DNA of 64,000 bases from Anaerolineaceae bacterium (GTDB taxonomy: Bacteria; Chloroflexota; Anaerolineae; Aggregatilineales; Phototrophicaceae): the NCBI GenBank assembly GCA_020634165.1, contig JACKCF010000001.1:2294001-2358000 (forward strand), written 5' to 3'. The notes beneath the pieces are model-generated. The model made no database searches, was not told where the DNA came from, and saw nothing but the letters and a program-made list of their open reading frames with translations. Shown here piece by piece: positions 33,508-43,191 of this stretch. A program made the position numbers and the translations under genes. The stretch's first letter is position 1; each line of letters opens with the position of its first letter.

Positions 33508-35424
33508 ATGTCTTACGTCCCTTTGAAAGATATTCTCATTACAGCACGGCAAGAAGCACATCGCATGCGTCATTACTATCTGGGCGTCGAGCATCTTTTT
33601 ATTGCACTGCTGGAAATTACTAATGGCCTGGCAGGGACAACAATTGCCGAATACGGGCTAACACCGGAGTATGTCATTGACGCTATCCGCCGAAAAATTG
33701 GCAAAGGCAGTCGGCATCGGCTGTGGGCGGGCGTACCGAATACGCCACGTACTGAAGTTGTTCTGGATATTGCGCAGGATGCTGCTTCTGAGGAAGGCCG
33801 CGAACATATCCATGAGCGCGATGTACTGCTTGCCCTGCTTGATGAAGAAGATAATATTCCTGTGCGCGTTTTGAGTGCGCTCGGTATTCATATTGCTGAG
33901 TTCAGAGAGACGATTTTCAGCCGTCCGTCCACGTCTGATGCGTCACAACCTTTTGTCAAAGTTGACTTTGCCCCTACATTCGATGGCAGTTTAAGCAAAG
34001 AAGAGTTGTTTGTGCTGCGACGTATGTTCTATGGCTACGGGCAGATACGCATAGAGCAATTGCTGACAGGCGGTTATACAACCGCAAGGCTGCTGGTTGT
34101 TACGCCAATCCAGCCGGATGGTCGCGAAGATGCGGGGGTCGTCGTCAAGATTGGGGCAACGGATGCTATTCTCGACGAGGCGCAACGTTATGAACGCTAC
34201 GTCAAGAGCACACTGCCCCCGCTAACGGCTCGGCTTGAAGAAAAACCAACCGCGCCGGAAACGTCTGATCTGGCGGCGATCAAGTACACGTTTATCACCG
34301 ATAACAGCGGCAACCCCAGCACGCTGGCGGAGGCCATCAAAAGCTGGACACCAGGCTATACCCAGCAATGGCTTGAGGACAGCCTTTATAATGGTTTCGG
34401 CGACCGCTGGTGGAAGCAGAACCGCGCTTACCGATTTGAAGCGTGGCAAGAGTACGATTGGCTGCTGCCGCCTGTACTGACGCTCGAAGTTGTGCAGTCC
34501 GATAATACGCCAGCAGGTGTGCATATACTGCGCTACCCTATCAAACGGCAGCGAGTAAGTGCGCTGCAATATGGCGATCTGGTGATGGTCGAGAATTTTA
34601 CTGTGCAGAAGGTCAACCCAGAGCGCAACGCTATTCAGTTAGCACTTGGGCAAGGCAGCCATCTGACACGCGCTTATCAGGTTGAGGTGCGTGGGCTGGA
34701 TTTTGACCAGGAAATGTACTTTCGTGGGGAGATCGTTGAGCGATTTGTGGGGCGCGTCTGGAAAACACGCAATGAACAACTCCTCAATGCGGCGCGCACC
34801 TTGGAGCCAGATTTTGACATCACAGGCGCGAACATCGTCTATAACGAACTCAGGTTCCCAAATCCACTTGAGCACTATAACAACCTGCTAGAAGCCACTA
34901 TTGATAGCACACTCAGCACGATTCACGGCGATTTGCACCTGGGCAATATCATGATTGGTCCGCAGGACAGCCCACTGCTGATCGACTTTGGCCAGACACG
35001 TGAGGGTCACACGATTTTTGACTGGATCACACTGGAGATGAGCCTGCTCAATGAGTTGATTCAGCCGTTGGCAAGCCCGGGCTGGAAAGGTGCTTACGAG
35101 ATCATCGAAGGACTGATTTCGCTGAATCGCGGCAAGCCGCCCATCACACGCAATGCAGACCTCACCAACACCCTGACGATCATCACGACGATACGGGCAA
35201 TTATTGCGCGGCATCTCCATAGTTGGCTGGAATATTATCTGGCGCTGTCGTTCATCAGCCTGCGAGCGATGACATGGCAGACGCTCGATATTGATAATCG
35301 TCGGCTGATGTTTCTTGTCAGCGCACTGGCGATGAATGAATATGAGGCCCTACAGGTCCTCGGTGGCAACTACAGCCCCCATACAGAAGCCCCAGATGCC
35401 ACCGATTTTATGAGCAATAATTAG
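33508..35424 (+). CDS. Clp-N domain fused to a kinase-fold phosphotransferase
   Basis: 638 residues. The first 140 are a Clp N-terminal (double four-helix) domain, with repeats at about 8-65 and 81-138 (YYLGVEHLFIALLE, HIHERDVLLALLDE); these bind adaptors or substrates in ClpA/ClpC. There is no AAA ATPase. Residues about 165-600 look like a kinase/APH fold: glycine-rich turn 188-195, VVVKIG with K214, E224 in DEAQRYER, catalytic HGDLHLGN (473-480) and DFG (493-495). All catalytic residues are present. About 150 residues between lobe one and the catalytic loop contain a beta-rich insert (about 320-415). The kinase part may belong to the families predicted in NTP-dependent conflict systems (TCAD9-like); this is a suggestion only. 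It overlaps convergent leuB by 4 bases. Confidence 0.8.
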   Translation: MSYVPLKDILITARQEAHRMRHYYLGVEHLFIALLEITNGLAGTTIAEYGLTPEYVIDAIRRKIGKGSRHRLWAGVPNTPRTEVVLDIAQDAASEEGREHIHERDVLLALLDEEDNIPVRVLSALGIHIAEFRETIFSRPSTSDASQPFVKVDFAPTFDGSLSKEELFVLRRMFYGYGQIRIEQLLTGGYTTARLLVVTPIQPDGREDAGVVVKIGATDAILDEAQRYERYVKSTLPPLTARLEEKPTAPETSDLAAIKYTFITDNSGNPSTLAEAIKSWTPGYTQQWLEDSLYNGFGDRWWKQNRAYRFEAWQEYDWLLPPVLTLEVVQSDNTPAGVHILRYPIKRQRVSALQYGDLVMVENFTVQKVNPERNAIQLALGQGSHLTRAYQVEVRGLDFDQEMYFRGEIVERFVGRVWKTRNEQLLNAARTLEPDFDITGANIVYNELRFPNPLEHYNNLLEATIDSTLSTIHGDLHLGNIMIGPQDSPLLIDFGQTREGHTIFDWITLEMSLLNELIQPLASPGWKGAYEIIEGLISLNRGKPPITRNADLTNTLTIITTIRAIIARHLHSWLEYYLALSFISLRAMTWQTLDIDNRRLMFLVSALAMNEYEALQVLGGNYSPHTEAPDATDFMSNN

Positions 35425-36488
35425 GCTTGAAGTTTCGCAATCACAGCATCGGTAAACTGCCCCGTGCTTGCCACAGGCTCGCCCTTACGCGCGATATCGG
35501 CGGTACGCAGACCATCTGCCAGGACGGCATCAACAGCTTCTTCGATAGCGACCGCTTCCTGTTCCAGTTCCAGACTATAACGCAGCAGCATAGCCAAACT
35601 GAGGAACATGCCAATCGGGTTGGCTTTACCTTGTCCGGCAATATCCGGTGCGGAGCCGTGTACCGGTTCATAGAGGCCGAAACGGTCTGAACCCAGGGAT
35701 GCGGATGGCAGCATACCCAGGGAACCCGCCAGAACAGAAGCCTCGTCACTGAGAATGTCTCCAAACATATTGCCTGCCACAATAACATCAAAGCTGGCTG
35801 GACGGGTCAAGAGGTGCATGGTACAGGCATCGACCAGCAAGTGATCGAGTTCGACGTCGTCGTAGTCTTCAGCGACTTCCACAACCGTTTTACGCCATAA
35901 GCGCATCGATGCCAGGACATTGGCCTTATCGACCGATGTGAGCTTGTTTCGGCGCTTTTGAGCAGCGCGGAACGCCACATGGGCGACACGCTCGACTTCT
36001 GGGCGTGAGTAGATCATGGTGTCGTAAGCCGAGCCTTCTTCGTTCATTTCCTGGCGTGCGCCGAAATAGACCCCGCCGGTAAGCTCACGAACGATGAGGA
36101 TATCGACGCCTTCCAGCAGATCAGCACGAAGGGGTGCATGGCTAGCCAAAGCCGGATAAGTCTTTACTGGGCGCAGATTGGCAAATAAACCAAAGTGCTG
36201 GCGAATCTTGAGCAAGCCCTGTTCCGGTCGCACGCTCGCCATCGGGTCAGACCATTTGGGGCCACCGACTGCGGCCAGTAGAATGGCATCAGCCTGTTCA
36301 CAGGTAGCAATCGTTTCGTCAGGCAGCGGATTGCCAGTTTCATCAATAGCGATGCCACCTATAAGGCTTTCGGTAATTGTAAAATCATGGCCAAACTTAT
36401 CTGCGACAACATCCAGCACCCGCAGGGTCTCTACCATGACTTCTGGGCCGATGCCATCACCGGGTAAAGTCGCAATTGTCGCTTTCAT
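35421..36488 (-). CDS. leuB: 3-isopropylmalate dehydrogenase
   Basis: 355 residues; oxidative decarboxylation of 3-isopropylmalate in leucine synthesis. It has TLPGDGIGPEV, AVGGPKW, the substrate-binding arginines (RPEQGLLKIR, LIVRELTGGVYFG), and the C-terminal EPVHGSAPDIAGQGKANPIG. It is the last gene of the branched-chain operon, 89 bases after cimA, with a hairpin between them. Its stop overlaps that of the convergent Clp-N/kinase gene by 4 bases. Confidence 0.96.
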   Translation of the reverse strand: MKATIATLPGDGIGPEVMVETLRVLDVVADKFGHDFTITESLIGGIAIDETGNPLPDETIATCEQADAILLAAVGGPKWSDPMASVRPEQGLLKIRQHFGLFANLRPVKTYPALASHAPLRADLLEGVDILIVRELTGGVYFGARQEMNEEGSAYDTMIYSRPEVERVAHVAFRAAQKRRNKLTSVDKANVLASMRLWRKTVVEVAEDYDDVELDHLLVDACTMHLLTRPASFDVIVAGNMFGDILSDEASVLAGSLGMLPSASLGSDRFGLYEPVHGSAPDIAGQGKANPIGMFLSLAMLLRYSLELEQEAVAIEEAVDAVLADGLRTADIARKGEPVASTGQFTDAVIAKLQA

Positions 36489-36525
36489 ACTTCATCCTTT
36501 AGAGTGTGCAAGTCTTTATAACGAA

Positions 36526-36549
36526 AAGGCGCACCAGCGAGTGCGCCTT
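36526..36549 (-). terminator. Hairpin between cimA and leuB (terminator or attenuator)
   Basis: On the minus strand AAGGCGCAC, loop TCGCTG, GTGCGCCTT then TTCGTT. A 9-bp perfect stem with a short T-run inside the operon; it may lower leuB expression. Confidence 0.55.
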
Positions 36550-36577
36550 GAATGACTGTTTATTTGACCGACAAAGC

Positions 36578-38170
36578 CTAAGTCACTGCGGGAACACCCT
36601 GAGCACAAACGATGCTCAGGCCGTATTCGACAGCATCGATCAGGGCCAGCCAACTGGCACGAATAATATCCGTTCCCGCGCCGACGGTGCTCCAACGAGC
36701 CGTTCCACACTGCGTATCGATCAATACACGAGTGGTGGCCGCAGTGGCACTCTCACTATCGAGAATACGCACTTTGTAATCTACGAGCTGGAAACTGGCT
36801 AAATCGGGATACAGCGGCACCAGTGCCTTGCGCAGTGCGAGGTCAAGCGCATTGACCGGGCCGTTGCCTTCAGCGGCTGTATGGACGACTTCGCCGCTGA
36901 CATCGAGCTTGACCATTGCCTCCGAGACCTGGCCACGACCCAGTCGATCTTCTACGATGACGGAAAAGTCAATCAGGCTGAAGATCGGGACGTAGTTGGG
37001 CTTATTGCGATGAATACGCACAGCAACCGATGCTTCCGCGCCTTCAAAGACGTAGCCATCGTTTTCGAGGGCCTTGATCTCTTCCAGCACCTGGGATGCC
37101 TCGTCATTGGTCACATCAATGCCGAGTTCTTCGGCCTTGCTGAGTACATTGCCACGTCCCGACAGATCAGAGAGCAGCACGCGCATCTTGTTGCCGACCA
37201 TAGCCGGATCGATATGCTGGTAGCTATCGACATTACGGCGGATGGCTGCAACGTGAATACCGCCCTTGTGGGCAAAGGCACTGCGCCCCACATAGGCAGC
37301 GTGGCTATCGGGAGCAATATTGGCAATTTCGGCAACAGTGCGTGCCAAATAGGTCAGCGAGTTCAGACGCTTAGAATCCGGCAGGCAATTAACGTCCATC
37401 TTAAGCTGCAAGTCAGGAATGATGCTGCACAAATTGGCATTACCGCAGCGTTCACCATAGCCGTTGATGGTGCCCTGAACCTGCGTGGCGCCAGCCTGTA
37501 CCGCAGCGAGGCTGTTGGCGACGGCCATTTCGCCATCATTATGGGTGTGAATACCTATTTCGATGTCAGGGAACAGGGCGCGAGTCTTCGTTACCAATTC
37601 CGCTACTTCCCAGGGCATGGAACCGCCATTGGTGTCACAAAGTACGAGGGCATCTGCCCCACCCTCACGGGCGGCTTCCAGGGTATCGAAAGCGTATTCC
37701 ATGTCGAGCTTGGCACCATCAAAGAAATGTTCCGCGTCGTAGACGACTTCTTTGCCGAGTGACTTGAGATAGCGAACGCTTTCGCGAATCATGCGCAGAT
37801 TTTCGTCGGGTGTGGTTTGCAGGACATCGGTGACATGAAGCATCGACGTTTTGCCGACGAGCGTAACCACCTCAGTGTTGGCATCAACCAGCGCCTGAAT
37901 GTTCGCATCGCTGGCCGGGTCGCTGCCTTTGCGGCAGGTCGAGCCAAATGCAGCGATTTTGGCATTCTTCAAATCAAGATTCTGGACTTCCTGGAAGTAA
38001 GCCGCATCTTTGGGATTGGAACCGGGCCAACCCCCTTCGATGTAGCGAACACCTAGTTCGTCCAGCAAGCGCGTAATTCGTAGTTTATCAGCCAGAGAAA
38101 GCGAAATACCTTCGCGTTGAGTACCGTCACGTAATGTTGTGTCGTAGATTGCTACCTGTGCCTGAGTCAT
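36578..38170 (-). CDS. cimA: (R)-citramalate synthase
   Basis: 530 residues of the LeuA/homocitrate synthase family. The N-terminal TIM barrel starts VAIYDTTLRDGTQREGISLS, and RYIEGGWPGSNPKD and FDGAKLDMEYAFDTLE are characteristic of the CimA type that joins pyruvate and acetyl-CoA. The metal motif HTHNDGEMA is intact, and a C-terminal LeuA_dimer-like regulatory domain follows (about 400-530). It gives 2-oxobutyrate for isoleucine without threonine deaminase when acted on by LeuCD and LeuB, which flank it. The ATG at 38170 has GGAG 6 bases upstream. Confidence 0.92.
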   Translation of the reverse strand: MTQAQVAIYDTTLRDGTQREGISLSLADKLRITRLLDELGVRYIEGGWPGSNPKDAAYFQEVQNLDLKNAKIAAFGSTCRKGSDPASDANIQALVDANTEVVTLVGKTSMLHVTDVLQTTPDENLRMIRESVRYLKSLGKEVVYDAEHFFDGAKLDMEYAFDTLEAAREGGADALVLCDTNGGSMPWEVAELVTKTRALFPDIEIGIHTHNDGEMAVANSLAAVQAGATQVQGTINGYGERCGNANLCSIIPDLQLKMDVNCLPDSKRLNSLTYLARTVAEIANIAPDSHAAYVGRSAFAHKGGIHVAAIRRNVDSYQHIDPAMVGNKMRVLLSDLSGRGNVLSKAEELGIDVTNDEASQVLEEIKALENDGYVFEGAEASVAVRIHRNKPNYVPIFSLIDFSVIVEDRLGRGQVSEAMVKLDVSGEVVHTAAEGNGPVNALDLALRKALVPLYPDLASFQLVDYKVRILDSESATAATTRVLIDTQCGTARWSTVGAGTDIIRASWLALIDAVEYGLSIVCAQGVPAVT

Positions 38171-38208
38171 CACTTTCTCCAGTGAGTTGTACCAGCGCGC
38201 CCAGCCGA

Positions 38209-38817
38209 CTAGGCTGTTGTTTCGACGCGCTTGTCGTGAGATGCTTCGTAGGAAGCGACCTCGTCTTCAAGTCCTAAAAGATACCCGAGTTGGTCTACCC
38301 CGTTGAGCAAGCAATACTTGCTGAAGCCATCAATCGGGAATTCGACTTTGCGACCATCCGGCAGGATAAGGTGCTGGTCTTCCAGATTGATGGAAACTTC
38401 CGTTGTTGGGTCTTCTTCGGCGAGGCTCATCAATTGGCGATGGGTTTCCTCGTCCACGATGATAGGAAGCAGGCCGTTTTTGAGGGAGTTGCTGCGGAAA
38501 ATATCCGCGAACTCCGTGCTGACGACCGCCTGCCAACCCATGCCCATCAGCGCCCAAGGCGCATGTTCACGGGAACTTCCACAGCCGAAGTTATTACCCG
38601 CAATCAGGACACTTGCATCCTGATATTCCGGCTTGTTGAGGATGAAATCCGCTTTGTCACTGCCATCAGCTTCATAGCGCCAGTCAAAGAAGCACTGCTG
38701 ACCGAGGCCCTGTTTGTTGGTGGTCTTCAGGAAGCGCGCCGGAATGATCTGGTCGGTATCGATGTCATTGATGGCCAGCGGTGCAATTCGTCCGCTGATC
38801 TTGTTAATCTTTTCCAC
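38209..38817 (-). CDS. leuD: 3-isopropylmalate dehydratase small subunit
   Basis: 202 residues of the aconitase swivel domain; completes the LeuCD isomerase with LeuC. Conserved parts are DIDTDQIIPARFLK, NFGCGSSREHAPWALMG and FADIFRSNSLKNGLLPI. Nine bases separate it from leuC and about 38 from cimA, within the branched-chain operon. LeuCD also serves citramalate in the CimA route. Confidence 0.96.
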   Translation of the reverse strand: MEKINKISGRIAPLAINDIDTDQIIPARFLKTTNKQGLGQQCFFDWRYEADGSDKADFILNKPEYQDASVLIAGNNFGCGSSREHAPWALMGMGWQAVVSTEFADIFRSNSLKNGLLPIIVDEETHRQLMSLAEEDPTTEVSINLEDQHLILPDGRKVEFPIDGFSKYCLLNGVDQLGYLLGLEDEVASYEASHDKRVETTA

Positions 38818-38826
38818 AGTTACCTC

Positions 38827-40272
38827 CTATGCCATTTCCGGCACGTACATCGTGCGCGGGTCAGTGATATGACCATTGATCGCAGTTGCAGCCGCCGTCA
38901 ACGGGCTAGCCAGGAATGTGCGTCCACCCTTGCCCTGGCGACCTTCAAAGTTACGGTTGCTGGTACTGACTGCGTACTGGCCCGGGGCGAGCTGGTCGCC
39001 ATTCATTGCGATACACATGGAGCAACCGGCTTCACGCCATTCGGCGCCTGCCGCTTTGAAGATTTCGTCCAGTCCTTCGGCTTCAGCCTGCTTTTTGACT
39101 TGCTGACTGCCAGGAACGACCATCATGCGAACGCTGTCAGCGACTTTCTGGCCATCGAGCATCTTAGCGGCCAAGCGCAGATCGCTGATACGTGAGTTGG
39201 TGCAGCTACCCAGGAAGACAACATCGACCTTTTTGCCGAGTAGCGCCTCATTGGGCTGGAGGCCCATGTAGGTCAGGGCTTTGTCCATTGCCATGCGTTC
39301 AGCAACCGTTGCCTGCTTATCAGGATCAGGAACACGGCCATTAATTGGCATGCCCATACCGGGGTTCGTGCCATAGGTAATCATTGGGATCAGTTCATCG
39401 GCATTGAGGATGACTTCTGAATCGAACTGAGCGCCTTCATCGCTGGGCAATGTACGCCAGAATTCGACGGCTTTGTCAAAGTCAGCGCCCTTTGGTGCAT
39501 ATGGGCGACCATTGACCCATTCAAAGGTCGTTTCATCAGGGGCGACCATACCAGCACGAGCACCACCCTCGATGCTCATATTGCAGATGGTCATGCGACC
39601 TTCCATAGAGAGGCCACGAATCGCTGACCCCATGTATTCAAAGACGTGTCCGGTACCGCCGCCGACGCCAATTTTCGCGATAACGGCCAGGATGATGTCT
39701 TTGGCAACGACGCCATCAGCTAATGTGCCGTTGACACGAACAGCCATTGTCTTGGGCTTGTATTGCAGCAAGGTCTGGGTCGCCAGGACATGACCAACTT
39801 CGCTGGTGCCGATACCAAAGGCAAGGGCACCAAAGGCGCCGTGCGTGCTGGTATGGCTGTCACCACAGACGATAGTCATACCGGGCTGCGTGAAACCCTG
39901 TTCCGGGCCGATGACGTGCACAATACCCTGATTTTCAGTACCCAGCGAGTACATCGGGATGCCAAAGTCGTTGCAGTTCTTGGTGAACTGATCGAGTTGG
40001 GCAGAAGCCTGCATATCCAGCACCGGAATAATGCCAAGATTATTACGCGGCGTCGTTGGCGTGCTATGGTCCATCGTGCCCAAGGTCTGATCCGGGCGGC
40101 GGACCTTGAGGCCGCGTTCACGCAGGAGCGAGAAAGCCTGCGGCGATGTTACTTCATGGACAAGATGAAGATCGATGTAAAGAACCGCAGGTGTGGCTTC
40201 GGTTTGGGGCCGAATAACATGATGGTTCCACACTTTCTCGAAAAGGGTCTGCGGCGTTGACTGATTTCCCAT
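38827..40272 (-). CDS. leuC: 3-isopropylmalate dehydratase large subunit
   Basis: 481 residues, aconitase-type enzyme with one 4Fe-4S cluster. Cluster cysteines are in GSCTNSRISDLRLAAK and AGCSMCIAMNGDQLAPGQ; IVCGDSHTSTHGAFGALAFG is standard. The ATG at 40272 is used, as in most LeuC starts just before TLFEKVWNHHV; a GTG three codons upstream is too close to the AGGGA site. It follows leuA by 89 bases. Confidence 0.95.
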   Translation of the reverse strand: MGNQSTPQTLFEKVWNHHVIRPQTEATPAVLYIDLHLVHEVTSPQAFSLLRERGLKVRRPDQTLGTMDHSTPTTPRNNLGIIPVLDMQASAQLDQFTKNCNDFGIPMYSLGTENQGIVHVIGPEQGFTQPGMTIVCGDSHTSTHGAFGALAFGIGTSEVGHVLATQTLLQYKPKTMAVRVNGTLADGVVAKDIILAVIAKIGVGGGTGHVFEYMGSAIRGLSMEGRMTICNMSIEGGARAGMVAPDETTFEWVNGRPYAPKGADFDKAVEFWRTLPSDEGAQFDSEVILNADELIPMITYGTNPGMGMPINGRVPDPDKQATVAERMAMDKALTYMGLQPNEALLGKKVDVVFLGSCTNSRISDLRLAAKMLDGQKVADSVRMMVVPGSQQVKKQAEAEGLDEIFKAAGAEWREAGCSMCIAMNGDQLAPGQYAVSTSNRNFEGRQGKGGRTFLASPLTAAATAINGHITDPRTMYVPEMA

Positions 40273-40320
40273 TGGATTCACTATCCCTATAGCTACAAAC
40301 TATGCATTTACGTTATGGCT

Positions 40321-40333
40321 TTCACACTGTGAA
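40321..40333. repeat. Small palindrome between leuA and leuC
   Basis: TTCACA-C-TGTGAA, 6-bp arms around one base, in the 89-base gap inside the operon. A weak hairpin or protein site; no function can be assigned. Confidence 0.3.
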
Positions 40334-40361
40334 GTCGTGATATTGAATGTGAACAGACGAG

Positions 40362-41981
40362 TTAGCCTGATTCGTCCGAGCGAATGTTGACCGTTGCAGC
40401 ATCCCCTTCTGGCACGATATCCCCATGTCCCATTGCGGCGATCATACGGTTGACAGCGGCCATATACGCCTTGACGCTGGCAACGACAATGTCGCTATCC
40501 GCACCATAGCCACCAAAAGTACGGGAACTATCAGGTGGGCTGATACGCACTGTCACTTCACCCAAGGCATCAATGCCTTCGGTCACGCTATGGACGCTGT
40601 ACTCAATCAGAACATTGGGAACCTGAACAACAGCATCAACGGCTCGAAAAGAGGCATCCACCGGCCCCGTTCCGACCGCTGCCTGGACGAAGCTCTCGCC
40701 CTTGTTGGTCGCAATGCGAATGGTTGCCGTCGGCATACCCATTGTGCCACAAGCCACCTGGATATCTTCCAGGCGATAGAACTCTTGCGGCTTATGGAAT
40801 TCATCCGCGATCAGGGCTTCCAGATCAGCATCGGTGACGTGTTTCTTGGCATCTGCTAATTCCTTGAAGCGCGCAAAAACCTGGTTCAGGGCATCACCAT
40901 CGACGTTGAAACCTAATTCCGCCAAACGAACTTTGAGTGCGTGGCGGCCACTATGCTTACCCAGGACCAGACGACTCTGAGCCAAACCAACTGATTCCGG
41001 CGTCATAATTTCAAAGGTTTCAGCGTCCTTGAGAACGCCATCCTGATGAATACCGGATTCGTGAGCGAAGGCGTTGGCACCGACAATCGCTTTATTTGGC
41101 TGAACGGGCATGCCCATGTAATTGCTGACCATGCGGCTGGTCTTCATGAACTGTTGGGTATCGATATTGGTGCGTACATCGTAAGCAGTCTTGCGCGTAT
41201 GGATCGCCATAACCACTTCTTCCATACTGGTGTTACCCGCACGTTCGCCGATACCATTGATCGTGACTTCTACCTGACGTGCACCGACCTGTACAGCGGC
41301 CAGAGTGTTGGCTGTCGCCATACCCAGATCATTATGGCAATGGACGGACCAGATTACGCCGCTGCCGGGGCCAGCCCCAGGTGTTTCTTTGATGAGCTGC
41401 TCAATCGTCTCCGCCCACTCTTTGGGCGTGACGTAGCCGACTGTATCAGGAATGTTCAGGGTGGTGGCACCACATTCAACGGCGACGGCACAAGCCTGAA
41501 TCAAATATTCCATATCGGTACGACCCGCATCCATCGGACTGAATTCGACGTCGTCACACAGGCTTTTAGCCAGTGTGACAGCGTTGCGAATGCGTTCCAG
41601 ACCCTGTTCCTTATCAATACGCAGCATGCGCAGATGCGAGGGCGATGTCCCCAGGAAGGTATGAATGCGCGGCTTGGCAGCGTCTTTGACGCCTTCCCAG
41701 GCTGTCCGAATGTCACTTTCCACAGCGCGCGCCAAACCCGCGATTGACGGACCATCGGGCGTGCCCACTTCCCTGGCGACACGCTGAACAGCTTTCAGGT
41801 CATCAGGTGATGCCGCAGGAAAACCTGCTTCGATGACATCTACACCCAGGCGTGATAGCTGCCGAGCGATTTCCAGCTTTTCCGCACTGCTCAGGGTTGC
41901 GCCAGGGCTTTGTTCACCATCGCGCAGCGTGGTATCGAAAATGATTACGGTATTTTCGTCATAGGTACGTGTGACAGACAT
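40362..41981 (-). CDS. leuA: 2-isopropylmalate synthase
   Basis: 539 residues. The catalytic barrel starts IFDTTLRDGEQSPGATLS; VEFSPMDAGRTD, VHCHNDLGMATANTLAA (metal HxH) and GANAFAHESGIHQDG follow. The C-terminal LeuA dimer domain (about 395-530) is the leucine feedback site in relatives. AAGGAG stands before the ATG. It is downstream of ilvC and upstream of leuC in the branched-chain operon; 130 bases separate it from ilvC with no clear hairpin or leader ORF. Confidence 0.96.
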   Translation of the reverse strand: MSVTRTYDENTVIIFDTTLRDGEQSPGATLSSAEKLEIARQLSRLGVDVIEAGFPAASPDDLKAVQRVAREVGTPDGPSIAGLARAVESDIRTAWEGVKDAAKPRIHTFLGTSPSHLRMLRIDKEQGLERIRNAVTLAKSLCDDVEFSPMDAGRTDMEYLIQACAVAVECGATTLNIPDTVGYVTPKEWAETIEQLIKETPGAGPGSGVIWSVHCHNDLGMATANTLAAVQVGARQVEVTINGIGERAGNTSMEEVVMAIHTRKTAYDVRTNIDTQQFMKTSRMVSNYMGMPVQPNKAIVGANAFAHESGIHQDGVLKDAETFEIMTPESVGLAQSRLVLGKHSGRHALKVRLAELGFNVDGDALNQVFARFKELADAKKHVTDADLEALIADEFHKPQEFYRLEDIQVACGTMGMPTATIRIATNKGESFVQAAVGTGPVDASFRAVDAVVQVPNVLIEYSVHSVTEGIDALGEVTVRISPPDSSRTFGGYGADSDIVVASVKAYMAAVNRMIAAMGHGDIVPEGDAATVNIRSDESG

Positions 41982-42111
41982 GTGAAAGGTCTCCTTTTAC
42001 GAGATTTTGGGTGATTGAGATTTGAGATTGCAGTGTAAGGTCACTAAGGTCAACTTCCATGCCAATCACCCCCTTTCTACGACAGCACCAGGATCGTCAT
42101 CAGACATCGCG

Positions 42112-43122
42112 CTAGCTTTCTTGTTTGATATTTTTCGCGTTCAGGAACGGCATCATATCACGCAGTTCCGCGCCAACTTTTTCCAGAAGCAGATCATGTT
42201 CCGATGTGCGGCGCGCTTTGAACTCCGGCAGGCCCTTCTGGTTCTCTTCGATCCAGGCTTTGGCAAATTCACCACTCTGGATGCGCCCCAGCACACCCGC
42301 CATTTCTTCCTTTACCAAGCTCTCGAACTGATCGCCAACGACATAACCACCATATTCAGCGGTGTTGCTGACGCTGTACCACATGTAGCTTAGGCCGCCC
42401 TGGTAAAGAAGGTCAACGATGAGCTTAAGCTCGTGAAGGCATTCAAAGTAGGCGATTTCCGGCTGGTAGCCAGCTTTGACGAGTGTTTCAAAGCTGGAGC
42501 GGATCAGGGCGGTGACACCACCACAAAGAACGACCTGTTCACCAAAGAGGTCGGTCTCGGTTTCTTCCTTAAAAGTGGTTTCGATGACGCCAGCACGGGT
42601 GCAGCCGATGGCGCGAGCATACGCCAGAGCGCGTTCTTTGGCTTTGCCAGTCGCATCCTGAGCGACAGCAACCAAGCCTGGAGTGCCTGCCCCTTCAGTG
42701 AAGACCTCGCGTACACGGTGACCAGGTGCTTTGGGCGCAACCATTGTGACATCGGCGTTGGCCGGGGGCTTGATCTGGTCAAAGTGAATATTGAAGCCAT
42801 GCGCAAACATCAGCATGGCACCATCTTTGAGGTTTTCGTGAATCGACTCTTCATAGACGGCTGGCTGCTTGGTATCCGGTACCAGAATCATGACGATATC
42901 GGCGGCTTTGGTCGCATCGGCGACGCTCATCACTTGCAGGCCATCCGCTTCCGCTTTGGCTTTACTCTGACTGCCCTCGTGCAAGCCGACGATCACGTTC
43001 ATGCCACTATCATGGGCATTCAGCGCATGTGCATGCCCCTGGCTGCCATAACCAATAATCGCAATCGTCTGGCCTTCAATCACGCCGAGGTCAGCATCTT
43101 TGTCGTAATACAATGTAGCCAT
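42112..43122 (-). CDS. ilvC: Ketol-acid reductoisomerase
   Basis: 336 residues, class I KARI. The Rossmann domain has IIGYGSQGHAHALNAHDSG; KAPGHRVREVFTEGAGTPGL and the metal-binding acidic residues of the knotted domain (LFGEQVVLCGG, FECLHELKLIVDL) follow. It converts acetolactate or acetohydroxybutyrate using NAD(P)H. It lies 69 bases downstream of ilvH, with a GC-rich hairpin between them. Confidence 0.97.
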   Translation of the reverse strand: MATLYYDKDADLGVIEGQTIAIIGYGSQGHAHALNAHDSGMNVIVGLHEGSQSKAKAEADGLQVMSVADATKAADIVMILVPDTKQPAVYEESIHENLKDGAMLMFAHGFNIHFDQIKPPANADVTMVAPKAPGHRVREVFTEGAGTPGLVAVAQDATGKAKERALAYARAIGCTRAGVIETTFKEETETDLFGEQVVLCGGVTALIRSSFETLVKAGYQPEIAYFECLHELKLIVDLLYQGGLSYMWYSVSNTAEYGGYVVGDQFESLVKEEMAGVLGRIQSGEFAKAWIEENQKGLPEFKARRTSEHDLLLEKVGAELRDMMPFLNAKNIKQES

Positions 43123-43156
43123 TTTGTTCCCACTCTTCCTTGGATTAAGAAAATAG

Positions 43157-43181
43157 GCAGGCGGCCCATATGTCCGCCTGC
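43157..43181 (-). promoter_or_regulatory. Stem-loop between ilvH and ilvC
   Basis: On the minus strand GCAGGCGG, nine-base loop, CCGCCTGC followed by CTATTTTCTT. Perfect 8-bp stem and a T-rich tail: a partial terminator or processing site in the operon. Confidence 0.5.
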
Positions 43182-43191
43182 GATCTGCCTG

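Noticed and set aside
41982..42111. Second leader peptide in the ilvC-leuA gap
   Set aside because: No short ORF rich in Leu and no terminator hairpin could be found there.
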